Below, piece by piece: positions 1 to 6,045 of a DNA stretch of 6,821 nt. Source of the stretch: an uncultured Eubacteriales bacterium. GTDB taxonomy: Bacteria; Bacillota; Clostridia; Oscillospirales; Butyricicoccaceae. The position numbers and the translations under genes were made by a program. The notes beneath the pieces are model-generated. The model saw only the letters and a program-made list of their open reading frames with translations. It was not told where the DNA came from and searched no databases. Location of the stretch: NCBI GenBank assembly GCA_905199135.1, contig CAJKFC010000095.1, positions 1-6,821 of the forward strand, read 5' to 3'. The stretch's first letter is position 1. Each line of letters begins with the position of its first letter.

Positions 1-3000
1 ATATCCTGATATTCTTCAGTGGTCTGCACCTGACCTATCCTTCGGTAGAGGTCTATTCGCTGACCTGGATCTTTTACATAGAAATCGGGCAAAAGGGCGT
101 TTGTCTCAATATCTATATGAGTCTCGGTTCTCGGCGGTGCGCCGTTTCCAGAAAGCTCATTCACAGCCTCTTCCAGCAGTTTAAGATACATATCGTATCC
201 CACGGACATCATATGTCCCGACTGTTCTCCGCCCAAAAGGTTTCCCGCTCCCCTTATCTCAAGGTCTCTCATGGCTATTTTAAATCCCGCTCCGAACTCG
301 GCAAACTCCTTCATGGCAGAAAGCCTTTTCTGCGACACCTCCGAAAGTACCTTTCCCCTGTGATATGTGAGATAGGCGTAGGCGTGTCTGTGGGAGCGTC
401 CGACTCTGCCTCTTATCTGATGCAGCTGGGCAAGACCCATCATGTCGGCGTTCTCTATTATAATTGTATTTACATTGGCCACATCTATACCGGTCTCTAT
501 TATCGTGGTGCAGACGAGAATCTGTATCTCTCCGCTGTAAAGCCTGTTCATAATGTCCGAAAGCGTGCTCTCGTCCATTTTTCCGTGGGCTCCTTCTACG
601 ACTGCGTCGGGAAAACGCTTTCTCAGCTTGGAGCACACGCTGTCTATGCTTTCAATGTGATTGTGCAGATAATACACCTGTCCGTTTCTCGAAAGCTCTT
701 TGGAAATTGCGTCGAAAATCACATTGTCGTTGTGTTCGAGGACATAGGTCTGCACGGGCAGCCTGTCTCTCGGTGCTTCCTCCAAGATCGACATATCTCT
801 TATGCCTGAAAGAGCCATGTTTAGGGTTCTCGGAATAGGGGTGGCGCTCAAGGTGAGAACATCTACTCCCGCGCTCATCTCCTTGATTTTCTCTTTGTGG
901 GAAACACCGAAACGCTGTTCCTCGTCGACCACCAAAAGGCCCAAATCTTTAAATTTGACATCTTTCTGAAGCATTCTGTGGGTGCCGATGACAAGGTCTA
1001 TCTCCCCTGTCTTGAGCTTCATGCATATCTCTTTCTGCTGTTTGGTGCTTCTGAACCTGCTCAAGGTATCAATCGCAACGGGATATGAGGCAAATCGGTT
1101 TCTCGCCGTGAAATAGTGCTGTCTGGCAAGCACGGTGGTGGGCACAAGTATCGCCGCCTGCTTTCCCGACAATATACATTTCATTATAGCTCTGAAAGCC
1201 ACCTCCGTCTTACCGAAGCCGACATCACCGCACAGCAGTCTGTCCATTGGATACGGATTTTCCATATCCCTCTTTATCTCTTCGGCGGCTGTCAGCTGAT
1301 CGGGGGTCTCCTCATACTCAAAGCTCTCTTCAAAAGCCTTCTGCCAGTCGCTGTCGGGCTCAAAGGCAAAGCCTTTTGTGTTTTTTCTCTTGGCATAGAT
1401 ACCTATGAGATACTGAGCCAAATCCTTGGCGGACTTTTTAGCTCTGCTTCTCGCCTTTTCCCAGCCTGCTCCTCCCAGCTTGGACAGCCTGACATTGCTG
1501 TTTTCGCCGGCGCCTATGTATTTTGAGATAAGTCCCAAAGATGTGGCAGGCACATACAGGTTGTCTGTTCCTGCGAAAGAAATCTTCATGTAATCCCTTT
1601 CAACTCCGTCGTGGGATATCTTTTCCATGGCGGTAAATCGGCCTATTCCGTGGTGCTCGTGGACTACGAGATCACCGATGTTTAGGTCGGTAAAGGACTG
1701 TATCCTGTTTTTGTTGGTTTTAGGCTGGGATTCTGCCTTTTTGGCTCTGCCCGTTTTTGCTATCTGGCCTTCGCTTATCACGGCGAGCTTTATGCTCGGA
1801 TATTCTATACCGCTGCTGACAGAACTTGGCAGAACATACACCGATCCCTGTTCGGGTACGCCGTCAAGCTTTGATATGGGCACTCCCCTCTCCTCAAGGA
1901 GAAGCGACATATTGGCGGCTTTTCTGTCACCGCCTGCAAAGACAAGGGTTATATAATCCCTCGCCATATAGCTCTCAATATCGGAGACGGCGGCATCAAA
2001 ACTTCCGCCGTAAGCCGGAAGCTGCTTCGCCTGCACCGATATTATCTCTCTCGGCGAAAACATGCTGCCCGACAAAAATGTATCGAACAGCAGAGTCTTA
2101 TGGGCCGCTATCCTCTCTTTAAAGAGCTGATGGGATATGGCGAAGTCGCATTTTCCGGGGGCCAGCTCTCCCTGCGCCAGCATATCGCTGACGCTCTCGC
2201 TCATTCTGAACTCAAAGCCCTTGGCATTGTCCGACACGGCAGGTGTGTCGTACATTATTACAATACTGTCATTTGAGATGTAATCAAGTGGAGTATAGAG
2301 TTTATCATATATAAGAGGCAAAATTGTGTCGTTGCCGCTGTAAATATCATTTTCTATGCTTTCGGCCATCGCCTTGAGCTTGGCCGTGAGTTTTTCGTTT
2401 TCAGACGACGCCGCCAGGTTTTTTATCTCTTTGACCAGATCGTCCTTTTTAAATATCTTTTGAGATACGTGAATTCCCTCAAACCCATCCAGCCTTTCGG
2501 TGCGCCTCTGGCTGGCTATATCGAAGTAATTTATCGTGTCTACCGTATCTCCGAAAAACTCAATTCTGACGGGATTTTGCGCGGACACAGGAAATACATC
2601 GAGAATGTCTCCTCTCTGTGCTACCTGACCGGGACCTTCCACAGCTTCAAATCTCTTATATCCCGTTCCTATAAGTATGTCTACAAGCTCCTGTATAGAG
2701 TATTCCTGTCCTGTTTTTATCGAGAATGCGCTTTTTTTGAGAATGTGAGGCGGAATACAGAAAGACATCAGAGTTTCGGGGGTGGTCACTACAACAGGTC
2801 TCTCGGAACTCAGAATATCCCACAGAGCTTTGGTGCTCTTCTGTTCGTACTCTTTCGAGACATTTTCCACATTGTAAAAGACAAAATCTCTGCCGGGGAG
2901 AAAAACAGGCTCTGTGCCCGAAAGCTCCGATATGTCAGCACATATCTTTTTGGCGTACTCTTCGTCCTTTACGATGTACAAAAAAGGACACGGCAAATCG

Positions 3001-3140
3001 CTCAAAAGCATTGCCGCCAAATGCGCCTTGTGTACGGAGGATACTCCGTACACCGAGACGGGCGACAGCCCTTGAGCGACTGCCGTTTTGATGTTCTGAT
3101 ATTCTGTTAATTTTTTTCCTAAATCCAATAAAACAGACAC
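1..3140 (-). CDS. mfd: Transcription-repair coupling factor Mfd (3' end outside window)
   Basis: Mfd is a cytoplasmic ATP-dependent DNA translocase that removes RNA polymerase stalled at lesions and recruits UvrA. I translated the frame by hand from the GTG at 3140 to the window edge, about 1046 codons, and found no stop. Domains in order: an N-terminal UvrB-like module (residues ~25-350, with VYGVSSVHK at 30-38 and RGDILDVFP further on); the RNA-polymerase-interacting domain with HEHHGIGRF from about residue 494; Walker A GDVGFGKT at 638-645; the DEEQ box at 739-742; motif VI RGRVGR at 910-915; then GAGNLLGGEQSGH and the start of the C-terminal domain. The family is about 1150-1180 residues, so roughly the last 100-130 are cut by the left edge. 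It follows pth by 40 nt, as in other Firmicutes, and is probably last or near last in the operon. Identity is essentially certain. Confidence 0.97.
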   Translation of the reverse strand, partial: MSVLLDLGKKLTEYQNIKTAVAQGLSPVSVYGVSSVHKAHLAAMLLSDLPCPFLYIVKDEEYAKKICADISELSGTEPVFLPGRDFVFYNVENVSKEYEQKSTKALWDILSSERPVVVTTPETLMSFCIPPHILKKSAFSIKTGQEYSIQELVDILIGTGYKRFEAVEGPGQVAQRGDILDVFPVSAQNPVRIEFFGDTVDTINYFDIASQRRTERLDGFEGIHVSQKIFKKDDLVKEIKNLAASSENEKLTAKLKAMAESIENDIYSGNDTILPLIYDKLYTPLDYISNDSIVIMYDTPAVSDNAKGFEFRMSESVSDMLAQGELAPGKCDFAISHQLFKERIAAHKTLLFDTFLSGSMFSPREIISVQAKQLPAYGGSFDAAVSDIESYMARDYITLVFAGGDRKAANMSLLLEERGVPISKLDGVPEQGSVYVLPSSVSSGIEYPSIKLAVISEGQIAKTGRAKKAESQPKTNKNRIQSFTDLNIGDLVVHEHHGIGRFTAMEKISHDGVERDYMKISFAGTDNLYVPATSLGLISKYIGAGENSNVRLSKLGGAGWEKARSRAKKSAKDLAQYLIGIYAKRKNTKGFAFEPDSDWQKAFEESFEYEETPDQLTAAEEIKRDMENPYPMDRLLCGDVGFGKTEVAFRAIMKCILSGKQAAILVPTTVLARQHYFTARNRFASYPVAIDTLSRFRSTKQQKEICMKLKTGEIDLVIGTHRMLQKDVKFKDLGLLVVDEEQRFGVSHKEKIKEMSAGVDVLTLSATPIPRTLNMALSGIRDMSILEEAPRDRLPVQTYVLEHNDNVIFDAISKELSRNGQVYYLHNHIESIDSVCSKLRKRFPDAVVEGAHGKMDESTLSDIMNRLYSGEIQILVCTTIIETGIDVANVNTIIIENADMMGLAQLHQIRGRVGRSHRHAYAYLTYHRGKVLSEVSQKRLSAMKEFAEFGAGFKIAMRDLEIRGAGNLLGGEQSGHMMSVGYDMYLKLLEEAVNELSGNGAPPRTETHIDIETNALLPDFYVKDPGQRIDLYRRIGQVQTTEEYQD
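3030..3053 (-). other. Perfect 10-bp hairpin inside the mfd 5' coding region
   Basis: The arms GTGTACGGAG and CTCCGTACAC are exact reverse complements separated by a 4-nt loop (TATC on the minus strand). The element covers mfd codons 30-37 exactly (VYGVSSVH), about 90 nt after the start codon. No T-run follows, so it does not look like an intrinsic terminator. It could fold in the mRNA and affect early translation, or be a by-product of the encoded residues. The structure is seen directly; any role is inference. Confidence 0.6.
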
Positions 3141-3152
3141 TGATGTTTCCTT
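3138..3152 (-). promoter_or_regulatory. mfd ribosome binding site and GTG start
   Basis: On the minus strand AAGGAA (3152-3147) lies 6 nt before GTG (3140-3138). The frame upstream is closed by a TAA seven codons before the GTG. The first residues, MSVLLDLGKKLTEYQ, align with the usual Mfd N-terminus, which supports this non-ATG start. Confidence 0.75.
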
Positions 3153-3180
3153 CGTTTTTTATAATGATTTTACCACGGTT

Positions 3181-3789
3181 TTAATTGAATTTCTGTCGGG
3201 CGATGTCGATGCCGTTTGTCAGGATTTCGGCGACGATTTCAGGCGTTTTTAAAATGCTCTCAAAGCTCTCTTTGTCCATTGTGTCAAGAACATAATCTGC
3301 CAAATCCTCCCCCGCCTCTTTGTCGGGAGAGCCCACCCCTATCTTTATACGGGGAAATACATTTGTACCGAGACAGTATATTATACTCTTTATGCCGTTG
3401 TGTCCTCCGTCGCTGCCCGAAGGTCTTATTCTGATTTTTCCGGGTTTTAACGATATATCGTCGTAGATGACGAGTATGTGCTCGCTGTCTAAGCCGAAAA
3501 ACTTGGATAAGTCTCTGACAGCCTCGCCCGAAAGATTCATAAAAGTCTGGGGTTTTACCACGGCACAGTTTTTTCCCTCTATGACGCAAAGGCCGTAAAG
3601 CGCCTTGCATTTTGTCAGCGTCATGCGTCCGCTGCCGTATTTTTCCCATATGGCGTCGGCCGAGAGAAATCCCACATTGTGCCTGGTTTTCTGATATTTG
3701 CTGCCGGGATTTCCGAGACATACTATCATGTATTCTATTTTACCGGAAACTTCCGGCGCTTTGGGTTTTCTTCTGAAAATAAATAACAC
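3181..3789 (-). CDS. pth: Peptidyl-tRNA hydrolase
   Basis: Pth is a cytoplasmic esterase that cleaves peptidyl-tRNA dropped by ribosomes, freeing tRNA for reuse. Numbered from the GTG at 3789 the protein is 202 residues. The family signatures are present: GNPG with N27, TRHNVGF with the catalytic His at 37, QTFMNLSG with N85, YDDISL with the catalytic Asp at 110, and GGHNGIKS with N131. The canonical core starts at MIVCLGNPG, residue 21; before it lies a basic extension (FRRKPKAP...) that I recall in Pth of Oscillospiraceae-like Clostridia. The start is uncertain: GTG 3789 overlaps the Shine-Dalgarno itself, an in-frame ATT at 3780 has ideal 8-nt spacing, and ATG 3729 has no clear site. The gene begins 11 nt after the asparaginase stop and precedes mfd by 40 nt, consistent with an operon. 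Function is certain, the start is not. Confidence 0.96.
   Translation of the reverse strand: MLFIFRRKPKAPEVSGKIEYMIVCLGNPGSKYQKTRHNVGFLSADAIWEKYGSGRMTLTKCKALYGLCVIEGKNCAVVKPQTFMNLSGEAVRDLSKFFGLDSEHILVIYDDISLKPGKIRIRPSGSDGGHNGIKSIIYCLGTNVFPRIKIGVGSPDKEAGEDLADYVLDTMDKESFESILKTPEIVAEILTNGIDIARQKFN
3743..3756. repeat. Short inverted repeat CCGGAA-N2-TTCCGG in the pth N-terminal extension
   Basis: Two 6-bp arms are separated by 2 bases. The element lies between the GTG/ATT start candidates and the ATG at 3729, so it could affect translation from the upstream start or bind a dimeric protein. It may equally be coincidence within coding sequence (residues ~12-16). Confidence 0.35.
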
Positions 3790-3794
3790 TCCTT
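3789..3794 (-). promoter_or_regulatory. pth Shine-Dalgarno AAGGAG overlapping the GTG codon
   Basis: AAGGAG on the minus strand occupies 3794-3789, and its last G is also the first base of the GTG candidate start. This leaves no spacer for GTG. The next in-frame near-cognate start, ATT at 3780-3778, is 8 nt downstream, which is a normal distance. A strong site here supports starting upstream of the canonical MIVCLGNPG, but which codon is used cannot be settled from sequence alone. Confidence 0.6.
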
Positions 3795-3800
3795 ATAAAA

Positions 3801-4775
3801 TCAATAGGCTTCAAAAATCCTCTTGATCTCATCTATATTGTCGGTCTTTGTCAGGGCGAGCTGCAAAAGTATTCTCGCCTTTTGGGGGTTCAATGTACCT
3901 GCCGCCACAAACTGCGCAGGCGATGTTGATCTTGTGGAAGTATATCCGTTGCTTATGCGTGTGGAAATGACGATGGGCTTGGACTTATCCTTTTTGCCTT
4001 TGAGCTTGTCGCCCCACGCCTTGCTCATGCCTCCGTTGCCTGCTGAAGCTATGACAATTCCGTCGCTGTTTTTATATACGCAGTCAAGAATTTTGGGGTC
4101 TGCGTCAAGATGAAAATACGCTATGCCTACCTTCGGCAAAGCCTCAAGATTAGAGACATCAAACTCGCTGTCTGCCGTATGCTTTTTCGAGGACTCATTT
4201 ATAAAATGCACATTTTCGTCTCTGATATAACCCAAAATTCCGAAATCTCTGCCGTTAAAAGCGTCTGTTCTGAAGCTGTTTACCTTTTGAGCCTCTCGCG
4301 CTCCTATTATGGCGTCAGCAAAAGCTATGAGTACTCCCTTGCCGTATGCCTCGTCGCACGAAGCCAAAGCCACAGCCTCATAGAGATTTAATGGGCCGTC
4401 TGCGCTCGTTGCCGTAGAGGGTCTCATGGAGCCAACCAAAACCACGGGCTTTTTTGTCTTTACAGTGAGATTGAGAAAATATGCCGTCTCTTCCATGGTG
4501 TCTGTGCCGTGAGTTACCACAAAGCCGTCAAAACGGTCTCCCTCTGAAAGCTCATTTATTTTGTTTGCCAAATCTATGAGATTCTTGCCTGTAACATTGT
4601 CGCTTGCCGTGTTGAGAAACTGTATTCCCTCTATGTCGGCCAGCTTTTCTATTCCGGGCACAGCCTTTATAAGGTCTGAAATTTCTACTTTGCCCGGTTT
4701 GTATTCCGTGGTCTTTCCGGCAGAGCCTTTGCCTGCGATTGTACCGCCTACGGCGAGCATTGCGATATGTTTCAT
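3801..4775 (-). CDS. L-asparaginase, type II-like, no signal peptide
   Basis: The enzyme hydrolyses L-asparagine to aspartate and ammonia. The start is ATG 4775, because GGAGG lies 5 nt before it; the TTG at 4787 would put that site inside the gene. This gives 324 residues, normal for the family. Motifs seen: AVGGTIAG with nucleophile T12, Y25, S58, THGTDTMEETA with T91 and D92, K164 in GAREAQKVN, AGNGG, and a C-terminal GTLNPQKARILLQLAL. These match, by position and order, the catalytic triads of the Escherichia coli AnsB family. V9 replaces the usual Thr in TGGT, and D59 sits where E. coli has Gln and Erwinia has Glu. There is no hydrophobic leader, so the protein is probably cytoplasmic despite its type II-like sequence. 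It lies between prs and pth, where Bacillus has ctc. It could supply aspartate, but the context does not prove that. I leave the symbol blank because ansA/ansB usage depends on class. Confidence 0.93.
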   Translation of the reverse strand: MKHIAMLAVGGTIAGKGSAGKTTEYKPGKVEISDLIKAVPGIEKLADIEGIQFLNTASDNVTGKNLIDLANKINELSEGDRFDGFVVTHGTDTMEETAYFLNLTVKTKKPVVLVGSMRPSTATSADGPLNLYEAVALASCDEAYGKGVLIAFADAIIGAREAQKVNSFRTDAFNGRDFGILGYIRDENVHFINESSKKHTADSEFDVSNLEALPKVGIAYFHLDADPKILDCVYKNSDGIVIASAGNGGMSKAWGDKLKGKKDKSKPIVISTRISNGYTSTRSTSPAQFVAAGTLNPQKARILLQLALTKTDNIDEIKRIFEAY

Positions 4776-4780
4776 TTTGA

Positions 4781-4785
4781 CCTCC
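4781..4785 (-). promoter_or_regulatory. Asparaginase Shine-Dalgarno GGAGG
   Basis: GGAGG on the minus strand is followed by TCAAA and then ATG (4775-4773). This decides the start in favour of the ATG and rejects the in-frame TTG four codons upstream. Confidence 0.8.
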
Positions 4786-4804
4786 AAGCGTTTTTTTACA
4801 GCAA

Positions 4805-4836
4805 CAAACAGGGCAAATTGACATCTGCCCTGTTTG
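4805..4836 (-). other. Perfect 11-bp hairpin between prs and the asparaginase gene
   Basis: The arms CAAACAGGGCA and TGCCCTGTTTG are exact reverse complements around a 10-nt loop. In the direction of transcription the hairpin starts 16 nt after the prs stop and ends about 20 nt before the asparaginase ribosome binding site. The bases after it are TTGCTGTAAAAAAA, not a T-run, so it is a poor intrinsic terminator. The position suits a partial terminator, an mRNA-stability element or a processing site that sets different levels of prs and downstream genes. The hairpin is seen; the role is inference. I see no convincing promoter in the 77-nt gap (4776-4852). Confidence 0.65.
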
Positions 4837-4852
4837 CAAAATTTTCTGTTAA

Positions 4853-5812
4853 TTACTGAAAGAGAGCCGATACCGAGCTTTCCTCGTAAATTCTCTTGAT
4901 AGCCTCAGTAAACATGTCACCTACCGAAAGCTGTCTTATCTTGCTGCACTTCTTGTGCTCGGGAAGCTCGATTGTGTCGAGGATATATACCTCTTTGATG
5001 ACGCTCTTCTCAAGTCTCTCAATGGCAGGACCCGAGAGAACACCGTGTGTTGCGCAGGCATATACACCTGTTGCTCCGCCTATCTTGACAAGAGCCTCAG
5101 CTGCGTTGCAAAGTGTTCCTGCTGTGTCGATCATATCGTCTATGAGCAGAACTTCCTTGCCCTTTACATCGCCGATGATGTTCATAACTTCGGAGACATT
5201 GGCCTTCTGGCGGCGCTTGTCTATTATAGCGATGGGGGTATCGAGTTTCTCGGAGAACTGTCTTACTCTCGAAACCGAGCCGAGATCGGGCGATACGCAC
5301 ACGAGATCGGGATTGGATTTGCCGAACTTTCTGAGGAAGTAAGGAATGAGAACCGATATACCCAAGAGATTGTCAACGGGAATATCAAAGAAGCCCTGAA
5401 GCTGTGAAGCATGGAGATCCATTGTAAGAAGTCTGTCTGCGCCTGCGGCTGTTATAATGTCGGCCACCAGCTTTGCGGATATCGGATCACGGGCTTTTGT
5501 CTTTCTGTCCTGACGTGCATAGCCGAAATAGGGCATAACGGCTGTGATGCGGCCTGCAGATGCGCGCTTGAGAGCGTCGATCATTATGAGCATTTCCATA
5601 AGGTTATTATTTACGGGATCGCTTGTAGACTGAATGACAAACACATCGGCGCCTCTGACCGACTCGTTTATCGATACCGAAATCTCACCGTCGGAAAACT
5701 TTGTTACGACGCAGTCTCCCAGAGGGATACCGAGAGTTTTGCATATCTGTTCTGCAAGGGCAGGGTTGGAATTACCCGCGAAAATTTTGATGTTGGTACC
5801 GTGTGGAATCAT
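4853..5812 (-). CDS. prs: Ribose-phosphate pyrophosphokinase (PRPP synthetase), class I
   Basis: Prs transfers pyrophosphate from ATP to ribose 5-phosphate, giving PRPP for purine, pyrimidine, NAD, histidine and tryptophan synthesis in the cytoplasm. From ATG 5812 the protein is 319 residues, the normal length. The in-frame TTG at 5827 would add five residues and is rejected because a G-rich site lies 8 nt before the ATG. Residues seen: FSDGEISV near 39-46, the ATP-binding ARQDRK at 99-104, the metal-binding DLHASQLQGFF at 132-142, and the PRPP loop LLIDDMIDTAGT at 222-233. IAIIDKRR and the C-terminal VSALF also match. The stretch SPDLGSVSRVR at 174-184 departs from the usual SPDxGGxxRA form. 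It follows the glmU stop by 32 nt, the conserved Firmicutes pairing; GlmU and Prs both supply activated sugar precursors. Identity is certain. Confidence 0.97.
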   Translation of the reverse strand: MIPHGTNIKIFAGNSNPALAEQICKTLGIPLGDCVVTKFSDGEISVSINESVRGADVFVIQSTSDPVNNNLMEMLIMIDALKRASAGRITAVMPYFGYARQDRKTKARDPISAKLVADIITAAGADRLLTMDLHASQLQGFFDIPVDNLLGISVLIPYFLRKFGKSNPDLVCVSPDLGSVSRVRQFSEKLDTPIAIIDKRRQKANVSEVMNIIGDVKGKEVLLIDDMIDTAGTLCNAAEALVKIGGATGVYACATHGVLSGPAIERLEKSVIKEVYILDTIELPEHKKCSKIRQLSVGDMFTEAIKRIYEESSVSALFQ

Positions 5813-5820
5813 ATGGATTA

Positions 5821-5825
5821 CCCCC
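5821..5825 (-). promoter_or_regulatory. prs ribosome binding site, GGGGG
   Basis: A run of five G on the minus strand lies 8 nt before ATG 5812-5810. It is not a perfect AGGAGG match but is the only purine-rich element at the right distance, and it decides the start over the TTG at 5827. Confidence 0.55.
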
Positions 5826-5844
5826 AATTAAGATTTTTTATTTA

Positions 5845-6045
5845 TTAAAGTTTGCCGTCTTCGCGGCGTTTTTTTGCCCAATCCGCTTTTGTATACTGTC
5901 TCGAGCGAGCCACCGTAAGAGCGTCCGGCGGAACATTTTCCGTGACTGTCGAGCCGGCAGCCACAAAGGCTCCGTCTCCTATCTCCACGGGCGCCACAAG
6001 GTTGACATTGCAGCCTATAAAGCAGTTGTCGCCCACCTTGGTCTT
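5845..6045 (-). other. glmU: GlmU C-terminal acetyltransferase end, probably the native gene
   Basis: GlmU acetylates glucosamine 1-phosphate and then makes UDP-GlcNAc. This stretch encodes the last left-handed beta-helix turns and tail: FIGCNVNLVAPVEIGDGAF, then VAAGSTVTENVP, then ALTVARSRQYTKADW. It aligns with E. coli [20 protein letters not shown]...ALAISRVPQ, including the Arg (R302 here) that family structures place near acetyl-CoA. Its position directly before prs, its ATA Ile codons and its A/T-ending codons match the rest of the window. This is therefore most likely the true tail of the resident glmU, whose upstream ~390 codons have been replaced in this sequence by glmM. Confidence 0.85.

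Noticed and set aside
240..300. GGEQSGH in Mfd as a possible displaced piece of GlmM, which has a similar loop
   Set aside because: The surrounding GAGNLLGGEQSGHMMSVGYD is the standard Mfd/RecG-type sequence in the correct place and frame, so the resemblance is coincidental.
117..809. A 230-codon plus-strand open frame opposite mfd
   Set aside because: It is antisense to the conserved helicase region of Mfd, has no recognisable motif and is explained by mfd codon use.
2460..3110. A 216-codon plus-strand open frame opposite the mfd 5' half
   Set aside because: It is a shadow of the well-supported UvrB-like domain coding sequence. The residues are low in recognisable domain content and no ribosome binding site is seen.
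1..3140. A frameshift or stop within mfd
   Set aside because: Codon phase at the start, the Walker A, the DEEQ box, motif VI and the left edge is the same, and the lines I translated by hand contain no in-frame stop.
3141..3180. AT-rich gap between pth and mfd as a possible mfd promoter
   Set aside because: TATA-like bases are present but I see no acceptable -35 at the right distance. The short spacing fits an operon.
4818..4846. TTGACA on the plus strand with a 17-nt spacer before ATTTTC
   Set aside because: The -10 match is poor and the element would drive transcription antisense into prs. It also lies inside the hairpin arms, which explains part of the sequence.
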